Part shown: positions 1-10,891 of the stretch, piece after piece | Layout of the letters: each line of letters opens with the position of its first letter | How positions within the stretch are numbered: position 1 is the first letter of the stretch | Program-made: the position numbers and the translations under genes | The notes under the pieces: model-generated | What the model saw: only the letters and a program-made list of their open reading frames with translations | Database searches by the model: none | Told to the model about the DNA's origin: nothing | Assembly: GCF_036669915.1 (NCBI RefSeq) | Contig: NC_089316.1 | Coordinates: 26,463,325 to 26,527,324, forward strand | Length of the DNA: 64,000 nt | Source of the DNA: Pocillopora verrucosa | Lineage: Eukaryota; Cnidaria; Anthozoa; Scleractinia; Pocilloporidae | Reading direction: 5' to 3'

Positions 1-257
1 TGACGACAACAGAAAGATTTCTGTATAGCCCCCTTAACCCTTCAATCAAATTTTGATTGACTTGTGTAATGTTTGTGCATGATATTTGTCCCAACAGAAT
101 TAGATAATTTGCAATATGTTGAGCACCTTTGCACTCAAAGTACTATTCCTAGTTTTATTTGAGAGGTTCTGCTTAAGTGATTGTTCAACACATGCAAGTA
201 GAGAACAATAAAAACAGGAAGCTGGGACTCAATCAAGGATGACCATGACCACTTAAT

Positions 258-331
258 AGAGGTGAAAATTACAGTAATAAAGGAGAGAAAAACTAGAGGT
301 GAAAATTACTGTAATAAAGGAGAGAAAAACT
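258..331. repeat. 37-bp tandem duplication
   Basis: Two adjacent copies of a 37-bp A-rich unit, 258-294 and 295-331, differ by one base (ACAGTAATA against ACTGTAATA). This looks like a recent local duplication. Confidence 0.8.
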
Positions 332-932
332 GAGAAGTGACTGCTTTATTACAGGGTAACTGTTTAATATGGTGCAGCTTAATACAGGTTCAACTGTATA
401 ATGATCAGCCATTTCCTGATGAAATAGACATGTTTAACTATGTTTTCTTTTGTAGCACTAATTGCTCCAATAAAGAGGAACATTTTACAAAACATTAAGG
501 GAAAATGCATATTCTTTAATAACCAGTACTTCTGGATGGCTTTTAAGACTTGAGGTTGTTTTTGCAGGAGTAATGGGCAATTCTGTTGAGCTGTTTTTAA
601 AACAGTGTTATAGCCTCCTCAAGGGGTTTGCCTGATCAAAAAAAAAAAGTTATTGGTGAAGTTTAAACCAACCGCAGTGGAGATAGCATTGATTACAGCA
701 TTACAATTGTGTCTTTGTTTTTAAACCCCTTGAAAACACAGTTCATCTATTTTAATTGTATTAGATTTCACTTTTTGATTTTGTTTTCGTGCTTGATACT
801 TGGTTGGTGAACATTATTTGAAAGATAGAACAGACACATTCAAATTTGGAAATTTTTTCTTTTTGGAATATTGAAATGTTATTTTATTCTTCCAGCCCCC
901 ATCCTGTCATTTCCTTTTACACTGAACCTCCA

Positions 933-1139
933 TAACCCTTTAACTCCCATGAGTGACCAAGACAGAATTTCTCCTTACAATATCAATACAATATCAACCA
1001 GATAAGTGATGAGAATTGAGCAAAATATCAATTTGGGGATAATTAGTTGATTCAATACTAAATTCTCTGAATTGACATGATAAGAATTGTATGGTTGACA
1101 GTAAGGAGAATAACAAATTTAATCTGAGTTAAAGGGTTA
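933..1139 (+). mobile_element. MITE family 1 copy (CCCTTTAACTCC termini)
   Basis: The copy starts ATAACCCTTTAACTCC and ends GAGTTAAAGGGTTAC. It shares its interior with the copies at 45.5 and 46.6 kb. The flanking TTAA has decayed to ATAA and TTAC, so this is an older copy. Confidence 0.7.
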
Positions 1140-1412
1140 CATAACATCTTGTCAAAAAGGAGAACGCCTTATTATCATTCAACAGGAAAAAGACAAACCG
1201 CAGTGCAACACAATGCTATCCACAAAATGAATCACTATTTACCTATAAGTGTTGTGATAACATACAACACTATCCACTGGATGGTGATTTTCCAGTGGAT
1301 AGCGTTATTCATCCTTTAAACTGGGCCCAGGTAATAAAAAGAAATTTTCTTCATGCACAACAGCATCCAATCAAAGGCCACAACATACACAAGCACATTA
1401 AATTGAGCTTAC

Positions 1413-4400
1413 CTTGTGAGAAACGCATTTGAAACACTGTAAATGGGATGTTAGGAGATTTGTTACAGAGCATTGCAGGAAATCTATGAGTTACACCTAA
1501 AATGGAAATCAAAAGAGAGGATATAAATTTACACATAATCACAGCAACACCGTGTACATTGAGTGCCTGAAAGCATGTTGTGAAAGAACATGTAATGAAG
1601 GCTGAAGAGAGGGTGTAACTGGGGTACATCACTAGTCAATAGAAATCAACAACCTTTATTTATACAAGTCATTATGCCATTTAGCCAATAAATTGTGAGA
1701 AAAATTTCGATTAAGTCAGTAAACAGCAAACAAAACAAAACAAAACAAAACAGGTAAGTCAGTTAATTTGTGCAATTCTTTGACTTGACAGCTGCAGATG
1801 TTATTCGTTTGAAACTAAGCATTACAAACAGTTTTGGTCTTTCAAGAAAATGACACTTGTTGAGAAAAACCTAAACCTGATAACTAAAACCACAGGCAGA
1901 GCGTAAACCCAGAGCTTGTCAGGATAATCTGGAATATACAAAGGGTAACAATAGCTAGTTGGGGGTCAGAGTGAACTGAAATTTACATTTTTTATATCAG
2001 AAGCAATGTTGTTCGTCATAGAAATTAATACAAATATTAATACAAATTCATGACATTATTGTACCATGTTTACAGTGCACTAAGAAAACTCCAGGAAGTA
2101 AGGATGGGTGTCGAGTACTCCCCTTTGTGCAGATGTTTGGAGTTGTGTCATCCAGGCAATAGTCACCATGACTTCTTACCACAGGCAGGCAAGGATAGTA
2201 TTCTATATCATTTATGCGGTGTACATCCAGTTGCACAGCATCTGATATTGATCCATTTCTGCCAAACAGAGACTTTACTTTTTCCAACAAGTCAATAATT
2301 AATGCAGTCAGGGTCTCAGGAAGCTGATCTCCCTCCACAATGCTAACTATGTCAAACAGGAGTGGAAAAGTTTGCTGGAGTAGAAGCATGTGTTCAGGAC
2401 ACTGCTTGACTGGTTCATTGCCAATGAGTCTGTGGTAAAATGCTTCCAAGGAGTCCAATTGGGGGAGAAGTGCACACACCAGGGAAGCTTTTCCTTGTGC
2501 ATTGAAAAATCCAGCAATAGGTGTTGGAAAAGAGACATCACATCCATAGAATGAAATGCACCAGGAAAAAAAACTACCTGAGACAGGTGCACAACACTGC
2601 AACTCCAGGTGTAAAGAGGTCATTACTGTGTCTGTAATGTAACTTTCCTAACATCACGGCCTACTTGATCCACCATCTATCTGACATATTTTGGTAATTG
2701 TGAAGAAGAGCTCCCCAAAAAACCTGTCGGCCGACTGTCGGTCAACTGTCGGCCGACAGTCGGCCGACAGTTGGTCGTCTGTCGGCTGACAGTCGGCCGA
2801 CTGTCGGCCGTTTGTCGGCCGACAGTTGGCCGACAGACGGCCGACAGGTTTTGCCCGAAATATAGGCTACCTGTCGGCCGACAGTGGACCGACAGTCGGC
2901 CGACTGTTGGTAACGTGTCGGTAACCTGTCGGTAGCTTGTCGGTAGCTTGTCCGTGAAACGTTAACACAAACCTTAATGTTTTCTCTCGGTTTTCGCTTG
3001 ATACAACATCCAACATGTGTAATACGTTGACAATTGACTTTCAAGATTTGGTGGCTCCTAAAGGAGCCGTTTTGTGAGTGGTGAAATATACAAGATACTT
3101 CACTCGTAGAATCATGATTTTAGCGGTGCGCGCCTAAATCAATTATCGCATCACGCATCCAAGTCTAATTATCGAATTGTTGCGTATAGTAATTTATTAC
3201 TTAACATAACGAGTAAAAAGATTCACAGTTGTATCATTTATTAAACTTGAAATTGGAAATAGCAATTCATCCCAAACCTGCAAGATAGAGGACGATGCAC
3301 AAGGTAAACATTATTGATACATACCATAAGAGGCAGCGTTGCATTGTTGGGCGATTTGAACGAAAGTGTTTGTATTGATACGTAGCTTATGGTTTTTTGG
3401 CCGAGTTTTTCGATTAAATTTCCAATGCGATTCTTAGATTGTCTGGTGTGTTGTAAATTACGCAAGTGATATATCCTATACGCATCTGATAACAACATTT
3501 TGGAAGAAACGTTTCTTTACATACTTTCAACTTTGCCGTCGATCGGTAAGTAGGTGAAGTCTGTCGAGTCATACATCACCATTACGGATTGTTATGTCAC
3601 GTTAACTGTTCGTTTTTAACACAATTTTTCTTTTTTCCTAACCTGTCGGTAACCTGTTGGTTAGCTGTCGGTAGACTGTCGGTAACCTGTCGGCCGACAG
3701 TTGACCGACAGTCGGCCGACAGGTTTTTTGGGGAGCTCTTCTTCACAATTACCCATATTTTTCAGCAAGGTAAACCCTGTCACGATGCCTATTGATGTCA
3801 TAAACTATTAAATAATTAGCCTAAATGCAGATCTCTTCAAATAAGGCAAATAAAAACAGGTGATATTTAGACACATTAAAAGTCTATCCCAGTGGAATGT
3901 AGGAGGAACTGGAGCTGGTCTTAGTCTGGTCTCAACCCCTCAACTGATCCAGAAAAAGAAGACCTTATTACAAGGTCTTTGCAGGGTCAATGAGATACAC
4001 AAGCTTCACCACCACGACAAGGTGCCAGCCCAAGGTGAAGGATTAAAAATATTTAAAATTATTATATTAATCAGTAATCAAACTGAATCAAGTCATAGTC
4101 TCCACATCAACAGCTAGATTAATATATTATATCATGCTCACACTCTAAAATAGAACTCCTTGAATCATACTGGGAACCAAAATAATAGGATAAATGATGC
4201 ATAAAATATGAAAAAAAATTCAGAAGAATAGAAACTTATCTTTGTGTTTCTCGTGGTTCAGTGGATGGACTCAGTGATGAATAACTAGACTTCAGTGAAG
4301 TAGAAGGCTCTTGTCTGAAAGATAGTGCTGTAGTATCACAAATGACAGTGTCCAAACTGTTATCTTTGCCACAGATGGCACAACAAAAACCCTCTTCATA

Positions 4401-7400
4401 GTTTATGTCAAGAAGGTCCAGGAAACTGTACCAAGCAAAATGCCATTGGTGGTATGGCAGCAATCTCTTGAAGTCCAATACATCTGCATCAGCCATGATC
4501 TCTTGCCAGACACTGTAGTATGTAAATAGAATGCACCTAAAAAAAGAGAACATAATTTCAATATTGCTTTTTGAAAGACAATTGGATGACATACATGTAC
4601 AATTTTACATTGTTCTTGATACAATGATTTTCAGTTAATGTCACAGGAAAAACTTCAGAGATACAACAAATCAGAACCTTCAGCTAATAATTTTTTGATT
4701 ATTTGTTTTTTTCTGGTACCTGATTTTCATTGTAAACCATCATGTGCAGACAAATGAGTCTTAGATTGTTTAGTATAATTGTTGTAAATAATAATTGTTT
4801 TTGTAAGTGCATCTGCCGAGTGTGTTCCAGAAAAATTTAAATTTATTGAACTAAGTACATTACTTGATATTCAGATGTCACAATAATGTCATTTTCAAAT
4901 TCATTGTAAACTTTTGGGTGGTATGTGATTACTTGAAAAAAATTCAACATAATGTAATTTTCATAATGCCATTCTCAACACAACATCAAAGTAATGTGCA
5001 ATAAGTGTGAAGGCCTGTAAGACTTCAACTTTTAAACTGCAACAGAGAATTCATTTATGATACAGAATAAGTTACATGTACCTCCCCTTAAGAAAATGAA
5101 ACATGAAATCCCTCAACACCTCATAAGAAACAATGTAGGAACCCATGTTTAACAAAGTGAGCTCTGAGCCATCAAACTCCACTTTTCCATCACAGATTTC
5201 CTCAACACAAGTATAATATAATACTGAAATGAAACATACAGAAATCATTATTTGCTTATTACAAAAATTTTATGATAAGATGACATAAAATTACTCATAC
5301 ATGACATGTTAGTAGCCACAGGCATGAACCTTTTCATTTTGTATTCAGAACATTTATGCTTGGATAATATATAAATGTAAGTTATATTATTATTGTAAAT
5401 AGGGAGCTTAAGCACAGACAAGTAGTTTGGTCCATGGACAACAACTGGAAGGTGAATGTTGTTATTTTTTGATGCATTGTTAACTTCACCTCCAAATTTA
5501 AAAGCTTTTTTTTTAGCATTTAAAACATAGGATTACCAATGAAAAGTTGGTAATAATTATGCAACAAAGAGGAGAAAATGTTTTATTTCTGGCTGCCATC
5601 CATGATTGACAAATACCTGTGCTTGAGTTATACAAAAACCTTGTGTTGGTTTTAGCAGTCCACCTGTATTCATTTGGCTTGCTGTCAGCTGAGGGTTTTC
5701 ATCCTAATGGATCCCTCACACCAGGCTGTTGACAGCTATCATCCAATCAACTGGACAACCTTGCTTGTATGGTTTTCATTTTTCAGCCATTTCTATCCCA
5801 TTCATGACAGTGAACACTACTTGAACACTTCAAGAGATAAGGAATTAATGCAAGGAGTTTCTTACCTTCACATTACCATGTCTGCTTTTTCAAAAAGCAC
5901 AAAGCTTGTGTAGTCTAACTAATGCACTGTGATGAACACTTTGGGCAGGAGGGAGATAAGTTGGGAGTAAGCAGCACCAAATCAGTAGTTGACATTTTGC
6001 CACAAAGAACATCTTCCAGAGAGGAGAATTAGTAAGTAAGTAAGTAAAGCCTTTATTTAAAGAGGGTGGCACTTAATAGCCAAAGGCTAATAAACTTGTG
6101 GTCCTCACAACTATTTACAATCTAAAATACTGTAAGCTAAAATATATTATAGAATACGTTTTTCTGTGTTGTTGATAGATGGAATGGTATTTTTTTTACA
6201 AGATACTGATCTTATTTTCCCCTCTTTACAAATGGTGGCTGCTGCAACTGATTCAGTAGACTCTTGAAAATTTCTCTCTGCAAAAAAATCGCCCAGAAAA
6301 TCAGGCATTTTGTGTTCCATTGTTTCCTCAGATTCTGCTACTTCTGTTACATCCTCACAGTTGTGACACTGGTGATCACAGATAAAGCAAGTGATAAGTG
6401 CATCCTGGAGGCCAACTACTCCATGCTGTTTATTATTTCCACGGATAAAAATGGTAAAATTATTCACAGGCAATAAGTCATGATGTTCCTCCTGAGACAG
6501 AAAAACAGCAAGAACAAAAAGTAAGTAGATTGTGGAAATGCTTCAATCATTTCAGATAGTCTTTACTTAAATAACAGATACAAATGGAAAAATATGATGT
6601 TTACAGCTACTTACAGCAAACAATGCACTTGTCATTTCTCCAAGAATATACTAAACTAAGATTCATAAATAGCTGTACTCTGAAGGGGGCCTAGCTGTTT
6701 AAATACACAAATTATGCTCTAACATTATTTAACTTATACCAAAATCATTAGGATGAGTAAAAAATAACCAGAAAAATGTTGAAGATAGCAAGATTAATGT
6801 TAGTAATAATTCCAAAATTTTAACCTTCTAAAGCAAAAAATTCATCATCTTACTTGGTAAGTGTGATCATGAGAATATGTGTCTCTGGCAAGTGAAGGGT
6901 GATGTTGTTTTCCCTGTCAAAGCTTTCTATCAACTATTCAGTGGCTTCAATATGGATGCAATTCCCATAAACAGAACTAGCTGCAGTTAAACCTGTGAGA
7001 AACATTTAATAAACAATACTTATTATTAGATATAATTTATTACTCAATTTAATACTGAAATGCAAAGAAGAAAATTATGGCACAGGGGCCTGGGACACAG
7101 TCAAAGACACAGGGGTCAGATTCAAAACAAAATAGCTAAATGAAGACAGCATATAATCCTGTTAGTAGTAGTTGGAGCCTTTCATTTCACAACTCAGGTT
7201 GTTAGAATTCAATAGAAAAAATATTTGACTAGTACACGAGGGTGCTTAAAGGAGGCTGGAGAAATAATTGGCAACAATAAAAAAGAGAAGCTGTAAGAAA
7301 GAGGATGGGAACTGCAGTTGCCTCCTAATGTATAAACAGAAATGAATGGCACTTAATGAATGTGCACATGAGATACAGTTGTTGTCTACATTTAAACTGT

Positions 7401-9062
7401 GACTTGGATGAACAATTTTATTGGAGCATTTTTATAAATTATTTATATCAGTTTATATGCTTGTACTTACTATCTCCTGTGACTGTTGATGACAGTGACT
7501 GCAAATAATCTGTTTGCCTTGTGCCTTCAACACATTTGCAATGATAGATCCAAATGTTATTCTTGGGTTCTCTTTCAACAATCACATATTCGGCTTCCTG
7601 ATGGTAGAGGATAAAAAATATGTAAGGTAAATGATTGATTTTGTTTGGCATAACCATAAGTACCACATTATATCTAGTTATGAGTTATCTACATAGCTAC
7701 TGTGCTAAACAATAAAAAAACAGACATTTTTGATGCGCCCCAAGGGTACAAACCACAAACAATTTGTGCCAAGTCGTAGAATGTCTAACCTCCTTGTTCA
7801 TGTACAAGATGCACTAGAAACTACAGTATAGAGAACCCAAAATATAAATAAACATTAAACATTCTATATAAAATATTAAACAAAATCAAAAATAATTATG
7901 AAAACCACAGGTGTGTAATTAGGATATTTTATATTACATGTATACAGTGATGTATTAATATTACCCAGGTTTGAGTCTTACTCAGGTTGAAAGGTCTACT
8001 TACTAGTAGTACATAAATTGTGGTCATTTCTTTTTGTACTACAGTACTAGCAGTACAAAAAAAGATCAACACCAGTGTTACAAAAATAACTTATAAACAA
8101 TGATCAGCTTGCTGGCCAAGATTTGGGAATATTAATAATAAGTGCCTCTACCTAGGTGTTATCCTTAATATTTATGAGAAATATCCCAGGCACTTACAAG
8201 CAATTTCTCTGTAACTGTATTGAAATCCGGAAAAGTGAACAAAGAAATCTTGCTGCCAATGATGGGAAAAGCATTGCTGTTCAACAGCTCTCACATGTAT
8301 GCAAACTGTGAGGTAACAGGCACAAGGTCTGTGAGGTAACAGGCACAAGGTCTGTCTGAGAGCATGGGTCAGTGGATAAAGCAGAACTTAATTCACCATC
8401 TGCTATGATTTCATCATCAGAAACATCCTAAAAATAAATAACAACACCGTAAATATTTAAACTGCTGTGAAATTTACGCTCCCTATCTATGATAGGAAAT
8501 CTGTTTTTAATTACAAAATGCACGTAAAATCCTCGTTGGAAAACAGCAGGTATTAATTATATAAGATTCAGCCCAATATAAAAGAAACTAATGAGGAATA
8601 AAAAAAATAACACAGTCATTGTGTGTGATTCATCACAACTTATGAACGAAACAGTTTCCTATATATAGCTGAAAAAAAAGTCTGTCAAATGAGAAATATC
8701 TTGGTTGCTACAGATATCAGTTTTCCTCGACTTTTTTCAAACATGCCAACTTCCCATGACTCAAAATAAAATTCCATGACTTTTTTCCTGATCTTTTCCT
8801 GACATGTGAAACACTCGAATATAATTTATAGAGTACATGCTGTAAGAACTTAAGCTTTAAATGACTGTAAAAAAACAGAATCGAAAATATTTTTAATAGA
8901 TGCAAAATTATGACTTACCAGCAAAGCATCTAAAATTGGTCTAGGTTGCAACGCCTTATAAGAAGGATTTTCGAAATCATCTTGACCAGTCGAGGTGGTG
9001 ACCGTAGTACTCAAATCAGATGTCTTCTTTGATCCCCTACGTCTTATCTTCTTTGGCAGAAA
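1413..9062 (-). CDS. Transposase-like multi-exon gene with SWIM-type and cysteine pieces; partial, probably decayed
   Basis: Exon-like blocks, 5' to 3' on the minus strand: 9062-8919 (basic, KKIRRRGSKK), about 8431-8200, 7597-7471 with a CKC motif, 6992-6854 with NCIHIEA, 6491-6147 with CFICDHQCHNC, 5223-5082, 4536-4236 with CCAICGK then DTTALSFR, 2577-2065 ending in HPSLLPGVFLVHCKH, and 1496-1413 with SPNIPFTVFQMRF. CKC followed by CIH suggests a SWIM zinc finger split by an intron. Phases agree for 5082 to 4536 and for 2065 to 1496. From memory these blocks resemble the DDE-like, cysteine-cluster proteins abundant in cnidarians and related to HMGXB3; this is inference. Against an intact gene: a TAG at 6936-6934 follows the SWIM half, the block at 8.4 kb hits a stop after a 23-bp duplication, and the expected donor near 4236 reads AG|ATAAGT. 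The catalytic core would lie beyond the left edge. Confidence 0.4.
1728..1751. repeat. (AAAAC)n microsatellite
   Basis: A short run of AAAAC units lies in intronic sequence. Confidence 0.8.
2693..3753. mobile_element. Nonautonomous DNA transposon, long terminal inverted repeats, 8-bp target duplication
   Basis: The element is 1,061 bp. Its ends are inverted repeats beginning GGTAATTGTGAAGAAGAGC and running on through CCCCAAAAAACCTGTCGG and further palindromic units. It is flanked by a perfect 8-bp direct repeat CATATTTT at 2685-2692 and 3754-3761. Both subterminal regions (about 2724-2950 and 3640-3730) are packed with CTGTCGG and CCGACAG words in both orientations, which give many small hairpins. 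No transposase frame is present inside. An 8-bp duplication fits hAT, P or Merlin; the GG terminus leans toward Merlin, but the superfamily is not settled. It sits in an intron of the transposase-like gene. Confidence 0.9.
6033..6048. repeat. (AGTA)n microsatellite
   Basis: A short run of TAAG units lies just left of an exon-like block. Confidence 0.7.
8307..8353. repeat. 23-bp tandem duplication inside an exon-like block
   Basis: Two identical 23-bp copies (the TGAGGTAACAGGCACAAGG core occurs twice) lie in the minus-strand block at 8.2-8.4 kb. Because 23 is not a multiple of three, the duplication shifts the reading frame, which then meets a stop shortly after. Confidence 0.8.
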
Positions 9063-10891
9063 CTAGGAAAATTGCACCAGCCTCTTCTTTTATTCCTCTC
9101 GCTTAATTCATTTCATGAACGACGGGAAATATTCGAAAAGGTGGTGCACTGCTCGCCATTTTGTGGAATGCGGCTATAGTGGCGTGTATGTGTCATAAAG
9201 TGTACCAGCAGCTGCTTGGTTATTCTTTGTTACAGAATACCTTTCTCCAGGCTGACCTTTCTCACAACTTGCAGTTTTTGCCCCGTGGGGATCCCACGAA
9301 TCTTTGCGCAATCACAAGGCTCTGATTACTGCATGGAGGCTCGTTCTCGATTTACCGTAATGATCCGTGATGATCCTATTTAGCGCACGAGGTGCTTGTT
9401 TACTTTTGTTGCTGCTTCTTCGAAACAGGACGCTTTTTCTTTTTTTGAAAAGCTTTGAAAGCTTTGATTTTTATTTGACTGAGGATCTAAGAGACTGGTC
9501 AAAAGACTTGTTGTACCTGGATCCTTCTGTTAGGAAGTATTTAGTTAGTTTATGATTAGTTAGTCATTTAGTTAGTCAATTCAGGATGAGTTAATCTTTC
9601 GTTTATAGTATGATTGTACCCAGAGGCCTATGCAACGCAGCCGTTTGTTTTTATTTTGTATGAATTCAAATTCCGAAGTTATTTAGGTTTGAGCTGCTGT
9701 GATAAGTTCCCGAATTGTGACAGCCTTGTCTAACTTCCATAGGTGGACGTGTTTAATTTGTTTACTGACCTTGCTTTGGACCCACATGAAAGTTTTTGTT
9801 TTGGCTAACGCAGTGAGAGGTTGATTCAGTTGATTGGAAGCATTATGATGAAGTGCTTTGTTGTTCATTTCGAAAGTCTCATGAAATTGTTTGGTTTGGT
9901 TTTTTAACAACATTGTTTAGCCTTCTAAACCGCAAAAGATTGAAGCGAACTACCTTCCATTCGTTTAATTATTATTTGTCACATTTAATAAGGATCGAAC
10001 GTTGTTTGTCTGAGTCACGAGGGGAACTGAAATTTCATGACGTCATTAGCACTCTTGGCTATTGTCACGATATCTGTGCTGAAGCTCTTTAATCCTCCTT
10101 TAAGCATCAATCTGGCGCCAAATCTATCAGTCAATCATGCCCTCCTAACCCCTTGAACAACAGAAGACGTCCAGCCAAAGGGACTTGACGCCGCATGCTC
10201 TTCACATGCTACGGAATTTTTTGGAGGAGCTACAACTAAATAAGACAGCAAAAATAATTTAATACAGTTTGAGTTCCTATTGTTACTAATCTAAGCAAGT
10301 GTGAACCAGTTCTGTAGACTCGTTTCAAAGCGGGAATTTGACGATTCAAAGTTTTAGCTTAGTGCGGAAATTCTTGCTTCACATTACGTTATCCAACCTT
10401 ACAGAGTCTACAGACTATGTGTTTCTTTCATCACGTCTCCCACTGGCGTTAAAGAAAGAAGTCTTTGACCTGCATCACACCCAGGTGTTTTAGCTTCTAA
10501 GTAAAAAATTCAAATCTCTTTTGAAATGCCACAGAAAAATAGCGATACTTGGTAGCTTAGAATTTACCAGGCTTCAAGCTGGTTAAAAAACAAACATTAA
10601 CACTCCAGGTTTGAGAGCTGAAAATTAAGTGAAGTGCAGTGTGAAAATGAGCAAATGGGGGCGAATGGAGGTCAAGCGCATCTTCCAGCAATAGAATGCA
10701 TCTGTATCCGTCTTAATTTAGTGGTCTGATATCTGTTTCTTATGAAAACAAGTAAATGTTGCATGAGCCATTGCCTTTTTGACAATTGAAGGTTTTCAAA
10801 GAGCCAATCAAAAGAAAGTTCTGTATCTTTTAAAATATTCATTTAAATTGGGGAAAATTAGTATTCAAACGAAACTACAGAATCACTCAAG
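9063..10891. other. Intergenic region between divergent genes
   Basis: This separates the minus-strand transposase-like gene from the plus-strand NACHT gene and so should hold both upstream regions. A minus-strand ATG in good context (CAAAATGGCGAGC, near 9160) could start the left gene, but its frame closes after about 16 codons unless a very short intron is removed. No other gene is seen. Confidence 0.5.

Larger units (their letters stand above)
1..1412. other. Left edge, intronic or intergenic DNA with repeats
   Basis: No coding exon is recognised here. If the transposase-like gene to the right is intact, this is part of its next intron. It holds a 37-bp unit tandemly duplicated at 258-331 and one TTAA-type MITE copy at 933-1139. 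Confidence 0.5.

Noticed and set aside
2742-3044. 100-codon minus-strand frame with repeated RPTVGRLSADS-like words
   Set aside because: The repetition comes from palindromic CTGTCGG words in the transposon end; it is not a protein domain.
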